In this document: piece after piece, positions 1 through 7,551 of the stretch | How the letters are laid out: each line of letters starts with the position of its first letter | Numbering within the stretch: position 1 is the first letter of the stretch | DNA from: Zeimonas sp937903095 | GTDB taxonomy: Bacteria; Pseudomonadota; Gammaproteobacteria; Burkholderiales; Burkholderiaceae_E | Direction: 5' to 3' | NCBI GenBank assembly: GCA_937903095.1 | Contig: CALCZN010000032.1 | Span: forward strand, 1 to 25,717 | Length of the DNA stretch: 25,717 nucleotides | The notes under the pieces: model-generated | What the model was told of the DNA's origin: nothing | Databases searched by the model: none | Seen by the model: only the letters and a program-made list of their open reading frames with translations | Made by a program: the position numbers and the translations under genes

Positions 1-75
1 CTCGCATCCGGACAGCAGCACCGAAAACGCGCCGATTGCCGCGAAGCCGGTGTGCCTCGTGCCGTTTCTCCTCAT
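1..75 (-). CDS. N-terminus of a predicted lipoprotein, cut by the window edge
   Basis: Reading the minus strand from the ATG at 75 gives 25 codons that run off the window. The residues are MRRNGTRHTGF followed by a hydrophobic stretch ending in LLSGC. This is a lipoprotein signal peptide: a charged n-region, an h-region at about residues 11-22, and a lipobox with Cys24 as the lipidated residue. The ATG overlaps the stop codon of the DUF2231 gene (ATGA at 75-72), so the two are probably co-translated. The mature part is outside the window and its function cannot be read. From memory, DUF2231 genes in Burkholderiales are often paired with an exported sugar-dehydrogenase-like protein, but nothing here tests that. 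Confidence 0.6.
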   Translation of the reverse strand, partial: MRRNGTRHTGFAAIGAFSVLLSGCE

Positions 76-500
76 GCCGTTTCTCCGATGCGCGGCCTGC
101 GAAAACCCCACCACGTAGCGACGCACGCAAGCACGGTGACCACGACCGACAGCGCGAGACCGGCGGGCATGCTCGCCCACGCGTCGCGCGCGTGCATCAG
201 CGCATCGAGCAGGCCGACCGCGCAGGTCGCCAACAGCAGCAGCGCATACGGGACGACGCCCCGGGCCCGACGATCGGCACGGAACAGGTCGACGATCGCG
301 AAGATGAACGCGATCACGGCGAGGACCAGACCCCCGACGAGGAGCCAGGACGCGAAGTTCTTCCACTGGATCTCGTAGCTCGCGCCGTAGGCAGCGTCGC
401 CGAGCGCCGCACCGAGGAACAGGGGAATCGTCCCCGCCAGCAGAACCGCATGGAGCGGATGAATCACCTGGGAATACCTTCGCTCGATGATGACGGCCAC
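72..500 (-). CDS. DUF2231 family inner-membrane protein
   Basis: This is a small integral membrane protein of about 142 residues with four predicted membrane helices, at roughly residues 12-32, 46-68, 79-97 and 107-127. The family hallmark is the early IHPLHAVLL segment, where a His-Pro sits at the edge of the first helix. The frame stays open upstream to a TTG at 560. I prefer the GTG at 500 because GGAG lies 9 bases before it; a GTG at 467 (preceded by AAGG) is also possible. The gene is transcribed away from copA, with about 90 bp between this start and the copper operator. The next gene downstream is a lipoprotein with a 4-bp overlap. The biochemical role of DUF2231 proteins is not established; a link to haem, redox or metal handling is only a guess from position. 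Confidence 0.75.
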   Translation of the reverse strand: MAVIIERRYSQVIHPLHAVLLAGTIPLFLGAALGDAAYGASYEIQWKNFASWLLVGGLVLAVIAFIFAIVDLFRADRRARGVVPYALLLLATCAVGLLDALMHARDAWASMPAGLALSVVVTVLACVATWWGFRRPRIGETA

Positions 501-588
501 GACGACTTTCTCCTCGACAGCGGAGACCGGACGCCCGGAATCCGGAGACTGACGAAGCAAACGGCGCGCCGAGCTTGAAATCGAGGAC

Positions 589-619
589 TTGACCTTGACA
601 TGACGTCAAGGTGGACGAT
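589..619 (+). promoter_or_regulatory. CueR-type operator/promoter of copA
   Basis: A perfect 8-bp inverted repeat, ACCTTGAC and GTCAAGGT separated by 5 bases, spans 592-612. It overlaps a -35 element TTGACC at 589-594. A weak -10 (GACGAT, 614-619) follows after a 19-bp spacer. A -35 overlapping a dyad of the form ACCTT-N11-AAGGT, with an overlong 19-bp spacer, is the known layout of promoters controlled by CueR and other MerR-family metal sensors. These need the regulator to twist the DNA before RNA polymerase can open it. Transcription should start near 626, so the ATGs at 600 and 618 would not be in the mRNA. Confidence 0.85.
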
Positions 620-650
620 GCAACCAACAGCATCGTCCCGGGAATCCTCG

Positions 651-3155
651 ATGAGCACCTCTTCCCTTCCCTCGTCCGCCCAGACCGGCGCCCTCCAGCT
701 TCAGGTCAAGGGGATGACCTGCGCGTCGTGCGTGGGGCGTGTCGAGCGCGCACTGCAGAAGCTGCCCGGCGTCGTCGAGGCGAGCGTCAACCTCGCCACC
801 GAAATCGCCAGCGTGCGCGCCGACGCGTCGGTCACCGCTTCGGACCTCGCCCAGGCCGTCGAGAAGGCCGGCTACGAAGTCGCGCGCGAAACCTTCGACA
901 TCCCCGTCGCCGGGATGACCTGCGCTTCCTGCGTCGGGCGCGTCGAGCGGGCGCTGGCGAAGGTACCCGGCGTCGTCGGCGTCTCGGTCAACCTGGCCAC
1001 CGAACGCGCGCGCGTCGAGACGCTGGGCGCCACGCCGCTGCAGGCGCTGCATGAAGCGATCGAGCGCGCCGGCTACGAGGTCGCCCCCAGCGCCGAGGCG
1101 GAATCCGACGCTGCGGCGACATCGAACGCTCCCCGCCTGCCCGGCTGGTGGCCCGTCGCGCTCGCCGCCGTGATCACGCTGCCGCTGGTCGCTCCGATGC
1201 TCGGCGCGCCCTTCGGCCGCGACTGGATGTTGCCGGCGTGGGCGCAACTGCTGCTCGCGACGCCCGTGCAGTTCTGGCTGGGCGCGCGCTTCTACCGTGC
1301 CGGATGGAAGGCGCTGCGCGCGGGCACCGGCAACATGGACCTGCTGGTGGCGCTCGGCACCTCGGCAGCCTACGGCCTGTCGCTGTACCTGATGTTCGCC
1401 GCGCACGGGCACGGCATGCCGCACCTGTACTTCGAAGCGTCGGCCACGGTGATCACGCTCGTGCTGCTGGGCAAGTGGCTCGAGGCGCGCGCCAAGCGCC
1501 AAACCGCCGACGCGATCCGCGCATTGAAGGCATTGCGGCCACAGACGGCGCGCGTGCGCCGCGACGGCGTCGAGACCGAAGTGCCGGCGGCGAAGGTGCG
1601 CGTCGGCGACTTCGTCGTCGTCCGTCCGGGCGAGCGGATCCCGGTCGACGGCGAAATCGTCGAGGGACGCAGCCATGCCGACGAATCGCTGATCACCGGC
1701 GAGAGCCTGCCGGTGGCCAAGGCGCTCGGCGATCGCGTCACCGGCGGATCGATCAACGCCGAAGGACTGCTCGTCGTGCGCACGCTGGCCATCGGCAGCG
1801 AGTCGATGCTGGCGCGGATCATCCGCATGGTCGAGGGCGCGCAGGCGGCGAAGGCACCGATCCAGCGACTCGTCGATCGCGTGAGCGCGGTGTTCGTGCC
1901 GGTGGTGCTGGGCATCGCGCTGCTCACGCTCGCGGCGTGGGGGCTCGCCACCGGCGATTGGGAAAGCGCGCTGCTGAACGCGGTTGCCGTGCTCGTCATC
2001 GCCTGCCCCTGCGCGCTCGGGCTCGCCACGCCGACGGCGATCATGGCCGGCACCGGCGTCGCCGCGCGTCACGGCATTCTGATCAAGGACGCCGAGGCGC
2101 TCGAGCGCGCGCACTCGGTCACCACCGTCGCCTTCGACAAGACCGGCACGCTGACGATCGGCCAACCGCGGCTGGCGGCCGTGCTCGCCGTCGGCGCGAG
2201 CAGCGAACAGGAAGTGCTGCGCCTGGCCTCCGGGCTGCAGAGCGCCAGCGAACATCCGCTGGCGAAGGCGGTGCTCGAAGCCGCACGCGCGCGCGGGCTC
2301 CCGATTCCACCGGCGCGCGAAGTGCGCGCACTGGCCGGACGGGGCATCCACGGCATCGTCGACGACGAATCGCTGCACCTGGGCAGCCCTCGCCTGCTCG
2401 AGGAACTGGGCGTCTCGCCCGGCGAACTGAAGGCGCAGGCCGCGCGGCTGCAGTCCGAAGGCCGCACCGTTTCGTGGCTCGCCCGGAAGAACGGCAGCTC
2501 GCACGAACTGCTGGGCCTGCTCGCCTTCGGCGACGAGGTCAAGCCCGAAGCCGCCGAGGCGATCGCGTCGCTGCACGCGCGCGGCGTGCGCACCGTGCTC
2601 GTCACCGGCGACAACCGCGGAAGCGCGCAGTCGGTCGCCTCGCAACTCGGCATCGACGAAGTTCGTGCCGAGGTCCTGCCCGAAACGAAGGCCGCGATCG
2701 TCGCCGAGCTGGCGCGCGGCGGCGCTGTCGTCGCGATGGTGGGCGACGGGATCAACGACGCGCCTGCGCTGGCGGCGGCGAGCGTCGGCATCGCGATGTC
2801 CACCGGCACCGACGTCGCGATGGAGGCGGCCGGCATCACGCTGATGCGCGGCGACCCTCGGCTCGTCGCCGATGCGATCGACGTGTCGCGCCGCACCTAC
2901 GCGAAGATCCGGCAGAACCTCTTCTGGGCCTTCTTCTACAACGCGGTCGGCGTGCCGCTGGCGGCGCTGGGCTACCTCGACCCGGTCATCGCGGGGGCCG
3001 CGATGGCCTTCTCGAGCGTGAGCGTGGTCAGCAACGCATTGCTGCTTCGACGCTGGCAGCCGGGCGGCGACGGCGCCGCGGCGTCGTCCCGGAACCGCCC
3101 GGGCGGCATCGCGAAAGCAGCGGCGCCGCTGCCCGCGACGGCTGCACCCGAATGA
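651..3155 (+). CDS. copA: Copper-exporting P1B-type ATPase CopA
   Basis: This inner-membrane pump expels Cu(I) from the cytoplasm using ATP. With the start at 651 it has 834 residues. It has two N-terminal heavy-metal-associated domains, each with GMTCASC (residues 21-27 and 88-94), then membrane helices from about residue 145. Other motifs are TGES of the actuator domain, the ion-binding CPC in the sixth helix (452-454), the phosphorylation motif DKTGT (Asp496), the SEHP motif of the nucleotide-binding domain, and GDGIND (698-703). CPC together with two CxxC domains identifies a Cu(I)/Ag(I) pump rather than a Zn/Cd pump. The frame is open from an ATG at 600, but that ATG and the one at 618 lie inside the operator and -10. 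The ATG at 651 is therefore preferred, with a weak GGGA before it. Expression should be induced by copper through CueR. The stop overlaps the next gene's ATG. Confidence 0.96.
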   Translation: MSTSSLPSSAQTGALQLQVKGMTCASCVGRVERALQKLPGVVEASVNLATEIASVRADASVTASDLAQAVEKAGYEVARETFDIPVAGMTCASCVGRVERALAKVPGVVGVSVNLATERARVETLGATPLQALHEAIERAGYEVAPSAEAESDAAATSNAPRLPGWWPVALAAVITLPLVAPMLGAPFGRDWMLPAWAQLLLATPVQFWLGARFYRAGWKALRAGTGNMDLLVALGTSAAYGLSLYLMFAAHGHGMPHLYFEASATVITLVLLGKWLEARAKRQTADAIRALKALRPQTARVRRDGVETEVPAAKVRVGDFVVVRPGERIPVDGEIVEGRSHADESLITGESLPVAKALGDRVTGGSINAEGLLVVRTLAIGSESMLARIIRMVEGAQAAKAPIQRLVDRVSAVFVPVVLGIALLTLAAWGLATGDWESALLNAVAVLVIACPCALGLATPTAIMAGTGVAARHGILIKDAEALERAHSVTTVAFDKTGTLTIGQPRLAAVLAVGASSEQEVLRLASGLQSASEHPLAKAVLEAARARGLPIPPAREVRALAGRGIHGIVDDESLHLGSPRLLEELGVSPGELKAQAARLQSEGRTVSWLARKNGSSHELLGLLAFGDEVKPEAAEAIASLHARGVRTVLVTGDNRGSAQSVASQLGIDEVRAEVLPETKAAIVAELARGGAVVAMVGDGINDAPALAAASVGIAMSTGTDVAMEAAGITLMRGDPRLVADAIDVSRRTYAKIRQNLFWAFFYNAVGVPLAALGYLDPVIAGAAMAFSSVSVVSNALLLRRWQPGGDGAAASSRNRPGGIAKAAAPLPATAAPE

Positions 3156-3682
3156 CCGGCCCGGGCACGCAACCGATGAACATCGGAGAGGCCTCGCGCG
3201 CTTCCGGCGTCTCGCCGAAGATGATTCGTCACTACGAATCGCTCGGCCTGATCCCGCCGGCCGCGCGCAGCGATGCCGGCTACCGGCGGTACACGGCCAA
3301 CGACGTGCACCTGCTCGCCTTCATCGCGCGCGCCCGCGATCTGGGCTTCTCGATCGCCGAGATCGCGCAACTGGTCGGCCTGTGGCAGGACCGCAGCCGC
3401 CCGAGCGCGAAGGTCAAGGCGCTCGCGCTCGAGCAGGTCGAACGGCTCGAGCGCAAGGTGCGCGAACTGCTCGAGATGAAGGCGACGCTGCAAAAGCTGG
3501 CCGCCTCGTGCCATGGCGACGATCGGCCGGAATGCCCGATCCTCGACTCGCTGGCCAGCGGCGAAGATCCGTCGTCCGGGCGGCGGGCCGGCGAAGCGGA
3601 CGAGCCGGATGCCGCCCTCAGCGCGAATCGCGCAGGTACGGCCAGGCGCGGCGCAGGTAGTAGGTCATCGACCAGACGGTGA
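3152..3682 (+). CDS. cueR: CueR-family copper-sensing MerR regulator
   Basis: This MerR-type activator senses Cu(I) and switches on copA. The ATG at 3152 overlaps the copA stop (ATGA). A second in-frame ATG at 3176 gives the usual family start MNIGEA. Numbered from 3176, the sequence matches the E. coli CueR key positions: Cys112 and Cys120 form the C-x7-C copper-binding loop, and Ser77 at the head of the dimerisation helix marks a sensor of monovalent metals. The winged helix-turn-helix occupies about residues 1-70 (RHYESLGL, GYRRYT) and the long dimerisation helix about 77-110. E. coli CueR has about 135 residues; this one has 168-176 because of a Gly/Arg/Ser-rich tail of about 48 residues after Cys120. 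The last 65 bp overlap the 3' end of pgsA on the other strand. Because cueR follows copA, it is probably expressed from the promoter it controls. Confidence 0.93.
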   Translation: MTGPGTQPMNIGEASRASGVSPKMIRHYESLGLIPPAARSDAGYRRYTANDVHLLAFIARARDLGFSIAEIAQLVGLWQDRSRPSAKVKALALEQVERLERKVRELLEMKATLQKLAASCHGDDRPECPILDSLASGEDPSSGRRAGEADEPDAALSANRAGTARRGAGSRSSTRR

Positions 3683-4181
3683 GGATCGCCGCCGCGTAGA
3701 TCAGCCAGGTGCCGATGCGGTGCGTGTCGAGCACGGCGAACAGCGGCCGGTCGTACAGCAGCAGCGGGATCGCCACCAGTTGCGCGATCGTCTTGAACTT
3801 GCCGATCGAGTGCACGGCCACGCTCGTGCGTGCGCCGATCTGCGCCATCCATTCGCGCAGCGCCGAGATCGTCAGCTCGCGCCCGACGATGATCGCCGCG
3901 ACGATCGCGTCGACCCGGCCGAGCGAAACCAGCATCACCAGCGCAACGCAGACGATCAGCTTGTCGGCGACCGGATCGAGGAAGGCGCCGAAGGCGGAGG
4001 TCTGGCCCCAGCGCCGCGCGAGCCACCCGTCGAGCCAGTCGGTGATCGCCGCGGCGACGAAGAGCGCGGTGGCGACGAGGTTCTGCGCAGGAACGCTCAG
4101 CGGGAGATAGAACACGGCGACCAGCAGCGGGATCGCCAGCACGCGGGTCCAGGTAAGCAGCGTCGGGAGATTCAGAACCAT
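3618..4181 (-). CDS. pgsA: CDP-diacylglycerol-glycerol-3-phosphate 3-phosphatidyltransferase
   Basis: This inner-membrane enzyme transfers a phosphatidyl group from CDP-diacylglycerol to glycerol-3-phosphate. It makes phosphatidylglycerol phosphate, the committed step to phosphatidylglycerol and cardiolipin. The 187-residue length is normal. The CDP-alcohol phosphotransferase motif is complete, with Asp48, Asp51-Gly52, Ala55-Arg56, Gly65, Asp69 and Asp73. Membrane helices lie at about residues 10-28, 35-52, 75-92, 130-142 and 155-175. The ATG start lies 39 bp after the uvrC stop, and uvrC-pgsA is a widespread pair. It is the last gene of the long minus-strand run and converges on cueR, with a 65-bp overlap of coding ends. 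Confidence 0.95.
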   Translation of the reverse strand: MVLNLPTLLTWTRVLAIPLLVAVFYLPLSVPAQNLVATALFVAAAITDWLDGWLARRWGQTSAFGAFLDPVADKLIVCVALVMLVSLGRVDAIVAAIIVGRELTISALREWMAQIGARTSVAVHSIGKFKTIAQLVAIPLLLYDRPLFAVLDTHRIGTWLIYAAAILTVWSMTYYLRRAWPYLRDSR

Positions 4182-4220
4182 GCAGGGATCGCGAGTACGT
4201 GCGTGGAGGGCCGAGCGTTC

Positions 4221-6092
4221 TCAGTGCAGCCGGCGGTAGATCTCCTCCGCGAGCGTACGCGAAACGCCCTGCACCGAGGCGAGGTCGTCGACGCTCGCCG
4301 CCATGATGCCACGCAGCCCCCCGAAACGGGCGAGCAGCCGCTGCCGGCGCCGCGGCCCCACGCCGTCGATCTCCTCGAGCCGAGAGCTGTTGCGCGCCTT
4401 CGCGCGCCGCGCGCGCATGCCGGTGATCGCGAAGCGATGCGCCTCGTCGCGGATCTGCGCGATCAGCATCAGCGCGGCCGATTGCGCGCCGGGCACGATC
4501 GGCGCGCGCCCGTCGGCGAACACCAGCGTCTCGAGTCCCACCTTGCGCCCCTCGCCCTTGGCCACGCCGACGATCGTCGAGATGTCCAGCCCGAGGTCGG
4601 CGAACACCTGGCGCGCCACTTCGACCTGGCCCGCGCCGCCGTCGATCAGCACCAGGTCGGGCAGCGGCGCCTCCGCGTAGCGGCGCTCGAGCACCTGTCG
4701 CATCGCGGCGTAGTCGTCGCCGCCTTCGATGCCGCGGATGTTGAAGCGCCGATATTGCGAGCGCTGCATCGCGTGATGCTGGAAGACGACGCAGGAGGCC
4801 TGCGTCGCCTCGCCCATCGTGTGGCTCACGTCGAAGCATTCGATGCGCAGCGCATCGAGGTCGCTGTCGTCCAGACCGAGCATCTGCGCGAGCGAGCGCG
4901 TGCGCGCCTGCTGCGAGCCCTCCTCCGACAGCACGCGCACGAGCGACACCTCGGCATTCTGCCGCGCGAGGTCGAGCCATTCGCGGCGCACGCCCTGCGG
5001 CTGGCGGATCCACTGCACCGCGTGCCCGGCCTGCTGCTGCAACCATTCGAGCAGCGCCGGATCGGGCGCGACGCCGTCCACCACGAGCACCGGCGGCACC
5101 GGCATGCCGTCATAGTGCTGCGCGACGAAGGCCTCGAGCACGTCGGCCGCCGACTCCGCATCGCCCGCCTCCGCGGCATGCACCGGGAACATCGCCTTGT
5201 CGCCGAGGTGGCGCCCGCCGCGCACCATCGCCAGGTTCACGCAGATGCGGCCGCCGCGCATCGCCACCGCGACGATGTCGGCGTCGGCGTCGGGCGCGGT
5301 CTCCATCGACTGGCGGCTGAGCACCTTCGACAGCGCCGCCATCCGATCGCGCAGCACGGCGGCGGCCTCGAAGCGCAGCGCCGCGGCTTCCGCGCGCATG
5401 CGCTCCTCCAGCTCGGCGAGCACCGCGCCGTGCTCGCCCTGCAGGAAACGAACCGCTGCATCGACGTCGCGCGCATAGGCCTCGCGGTCGATCTTCCCCA
5501 CGCACGGTGCGCTGCACCGCCCGATCTGGTGCAGCAGGCACGGCCGCGTGCGATTGGCGAAGACGCTGTCCTCGCAGGTGCGCAGCCGGAACACCTTCTG
5601 CAGCACCTGGATCGCCTCGCGCACCGCCTTCGCGTTCGGGAACGGCCCGAAATACCGGTTGCTCCGGTCGATCGGGCCGCGGTAGTAGACCAGGCGCGGG
5701 AACTCGTGCCCGGTGATCTTCAGGTACGGATACGACTTGTCGTCGCGGAACAGGATGTTGTAGCGCGGCGCCGCCGTCTTGATCAGGTTGTTCTCGAGCA
5801 GCAGCGCCTCGGCTTCCGAGCGCGTGACCGTCGTCTCGATGCGCTCGATGCGCTCGATCATGTGCGCGATGCGCCGGCTCGGCTGCCCCTTGTTGAAATA
5901 CGACGCGACGCGCTTCTTCAGGTCGCGCGCCTTGCCGACGTAGAGCAGCGCATCGTTCGCGCCGATCATCCGGTACACGCCCGGACGGTTCGGCAGTTGC
6001 GCGAGATACGCGCGCAGGTCGAAAGCCTGCGGCGACCCGGGCGAGGCTTCGGGCTGCTGCGGCTCTACGGGGGACGGATCCTTCTGCTGCAC
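4221..6092 (-). CDS. uvrC: UvrABC nucleotide-excision repair endonuclease subunit C
   Basis: UvrC cuts DNA on both sides of a bulky lesion marked by UvrA and UvrB. The 623 residues start with GTG. The order of parts is: a Pro/Gln-rich leader of about 23 residues; the GIY-YIG nuclease for the 3' cut (GVY at 38-40, YVG at 51-53); four cysteines (173, 185, 193, 197) spaced like the reported Fe-S ligands of E. coli UvrC; a UVR motif that contacts UvrB at about 218-253; an RNase H-like nuclease for the 5' cut (VVDG, CFDVSH, RDEAHRFAI); and C-terminal helix-hairpin-helix repeats (LEEIDGVGPRRRQRLL). The ribosome binding site before the GTG is weak, and I see no better start. It lies 53 bp after nagZ, and a tandem repeat fills the nagZ end of that gap. 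Confidence 0.97.
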   Translation of the reverse strand: MQQKDPSPVEPQQPEASPGSPQAFDLRAYLAQLPNRPGVYRMIGANDALLYVGKARDLKKRVASYFNKGQPSRRIAHMIERIERIETTVTRSEAEALLLENNLIKTAAPRYNILFRDDKSYPYLKITGHEFPRLVYYRGPIDRSNRYFGPFPNAKAVREAIQVLQKVFRLRTCEDSVFANRTRPCLLHQIGRCSAPCVGKIDREAYARDVDAAVRFLQGEHGAVLAELEERMRAEAAALRFEAAAVLRDRMAALSKVLSRQSMETAPDADADIVAVAMRGGRICVNLAMVRGGRHLGDKAMFPVHAAEAGDAESAADVLEAFVAQHYDGMPVPPVLVVDGVAPDPALLEWLQQQAGHAVQWIRQPQGVRREWLDLARQNAEVSLVRVLSEEGSQQARTRSLAQMLGLDDSDLDALRIECFDVSHTMGEATQASCVVFQHHAMQRSQYRRFNIRGIEGGDDYAAMRQVLERRYAEAPLPDLVLIDGGAGQVEVARQVFADLGLDISTIVGVAKGEGRKVGLETLVFADGRAPIVPGAQSAALMLIAQIRDEAHRFAITGMRARRAKARNSSRLEEIDGVGPRRRQRLLARFGGLRGIMAASVDDLASVQGVSRTLAEEIYRRLH

Positions 6093-6117
6093 GACGTTCT
6101 GCTGGACGACGCTCGGG

Positions 6118-6150
6118 GCCGACTCAGTGCCGACTCAGTGCCGATTCAGG
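6118..6150 (-). repeat. Three tandem 11-bp units at the end of nagZ
   Basis: Three adjacent 11-bp units occupy 6118-6128, 6129-6139 and 6140-6150. Two are identical (plus-strand GCCGACTCAGT); the third differs at two bases. On the coding strand each unit carries TGA, and the first TGA is the nagZ stop codon. Because 11 is not a multiple of 3, the three TGAs fall in all three forward frames. Confidence 0.9.
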
Positions 6151-7144
6151 GCCGGAACAGCGCGGCCAGCCGCTGCTGGAACCCCTCCTCGGGAGTCCAG
6201 GCCAGCCGCGCGAGCAGCTCGTCGGCCAGATCGGGCCGATTGCACACGAGCACCATGTCGCAGCCGGCCGCGAGCGCCGCCTGCGCGCGCGCGACGATGT
6301 CGCCGGCCACGGTGGCGCCTTCCATCGTCAGGTCGTCGCTGAAGATCAGGCCGCGAAAGCCCAGCCGCTCGCGCAGGATCGCGCGCAGCCAGCGCGGCGA
6401 GAACCCGGCCGGCTGCAGGTCCACCGCCGGATAGACGACGTGCGCCGGCATCACCGACAGCAGCGCCTCGCCCAGCCAGGCATAGGGCGCGGCGTCCTCG
6501 GCGAGCAGTTCGTCCAGGCCGCGCTCGTCCACCGGCAGCGCGACGTGCGAATCGGCATCGGCGAAACCGTGACCGGGGAAATGCTTGCCGCAGTTCGCCA
6601 TGCCGGCCAGCAGCAGGCCGTGCGACAGACTGCGCGCCAGCGCCGCGACGGCAGCGGCATCGGAATGGAACGCGCGGTCGCCGATCACCGCCGAGCGTCC
6701 CCAGTCGAGGTCGAGCACCGGCGTGAAGCACAGGTCCACGCCGACGGCGCGCAGCTCCGAGCCGATCGTGCGGCCGATCTCGGTGGCGCGCCGGCACGCC
6801 GCCTGCGGATTCTCGTCCCACAGCCTTCCCAGCTCGCGCATCGGCGGCAGCTCGGTGAAGCCCTTGCGGAAGCGCTGCACGCGCCCGCCCTCGTGATCGA
6901 CGCAGACGAGCAGCGGCGGCGTGCGCAGCGCGTGGATCCCGGCGCACAGATGCTCGAGCTGCACCTTCGATTCGAAGTTGCGCGCGAAGAGGATCACGCC
7001 GCCGACCAGCGGATGCAGCAGCCGCTCGCGCTCGTGTGCATCGAGCGAGCAGCCGGCGACGTCGACGACGACCGGTCCGCGCGGGAGCATGGGCGACCCG
7101 CCGGCGAGCGTGCCGGAATCGTTCCGCTGCGCGGGCCCGCTCAT
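6146..7144 (-). CDS. nagZ: Beta-N-acetylhexosaminidase of peptidoglycan recycling
   Basis: NagZ is a cytoplasmic glycoside hydrolase of family 3. It removes N-acetylglucosamine from anhydro-muropeptides taken back from the cell wall, and so makes the signals that can induce AmpC-type beta-lactamases. The 332 residues carry the family signature KHFPGHG...DSH at 187-200; the final His (200) is the mobile-loop acid/base. FSDDLTMEGA at 268-277 holds the nucleophile Asp. The substrate-site segment VDHEGGRVQR is at 82-91. The ATG at 7144 overlaps the acpS stop (ATGA). A second ATG at 7090 (MLPRGPVVVDVAG) is closer to the usual family start and follows GGCGGG, so the first 18 residues may be dispensable or untranslated. 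Confidence 0.95.
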   Translation of the reverse strand: MSGPAQRNDSGTLAGGSPMLPRGPVVVDVAGCSLDAHERERLLHPLVGGVILFARNFESKVQLEHLCAGIHALRTPPLLVCVDHEGGRVQRFRKGFTELPPMRELGRLWDENPQAACRRATEIGRTIGSELRAVGVDLCFTPVLDLDWGRSAVIGDRAFHSDAAAVAALARSLSHGLLLAGMANCGKHFPGHGFADADSHVALPVDERGLDELLAEDAAPYAWLGEALLSVMPAHVVYPAVDLQPAGFSPRWLRAILRERLGFRGLIFSDDLTMEGATVAGDIVARAQAALAAGCDMVLVCNRPDLADELLARLAWTPEEGFQQRLAALFRP

Positions 7145-7551
7145 CCCGCCCCCCTGCGTTCGACGATCACGAAGGCGAGCGCGCTGTCGCGCTCGTCGGA
7201 CAGCGACAGGTGCGCGACCAGCCCGTGCTCGTCGAGATGCCGGGCGAGCGCATTGCGGGCGACAGCCACCGGCCGGCCGCGCGCATCGTTGAGCACCTGC
7301 AGCGAATGCAGCGTCATCGGCGCGTGCAGTCCGACGCCGAGCGCCTTGCCGAAAGCTTCCTTCGCGGCGAAGCGCTTGGCGAGATAGCGGGCCGCGTAGC
7401 CGCTGCCGTGGCCGCCCTTGCCGCCGCGGCGCCGGTACTCGGCCAGCTCGTCGTCGCCGAGCACGCGGCGCGCGAAGCGCTCGCCCCAGCGCGCGAGCAG
7501 CGCCTCCACGCGCTCGACGAGCACGATGTCGGTGCCCACGCCGTGGATCAT
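7141..7551 (-). CDS. acpS: Holo-[acyl-carrier-protein] synthase
   Basis: AcpS moves the 4'-phosphopantetheine arm from coenzyme A to the serine of apo-ACP, which makes ACP active for fatty-acid synthesis. The protein has 136 residues. The family start GVGTDIV includes the Mg-binding Asp8, and RFAAKEAFGKALG at 60-72 includes the second metal ligand Glu65. A Gly-rich stretch between them (about 43-52) is slightly longer than in E. coli. The ATG at 7551 overlaps the pdxJ stop (ATGA) and the stop overlaps the nagZ ATG, so the gene is sealed between its neighbours. The pdxJ-acpS pairing is conserved in many proteobacteria. Its likely substrate, acpP, lies about 10 kb upstream in the same run. Confidence 0.96.
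   Translation of the reverse strand: MIHGVGTDIVLVERVEALLARWGERFARRVLGDDELAEYRRRGGKGGHGSGYAARYLAKRFAAKEAFGKALGVGLHAPMTLHSLQVLNDARGRPVAVARNALARHLDEHGLVAHLSLSDERDSALAFVIVERRGAG

Noticed and set aside
606..2645. A 679-residue open frame antisense to copA
   Set aside because: It is a shadow of the copA codon pattern in GC-rich DNA. The translation is rich in Arg, Gln, His and Gly with no domain, and copA is unambiguous.
3513..6434. A 973-residue plus-strand open frame over pgsA and uvrC
   Set aside because: It is antisense to two well-defined enzymes and has low-complexity Arg/His/Ala composition.
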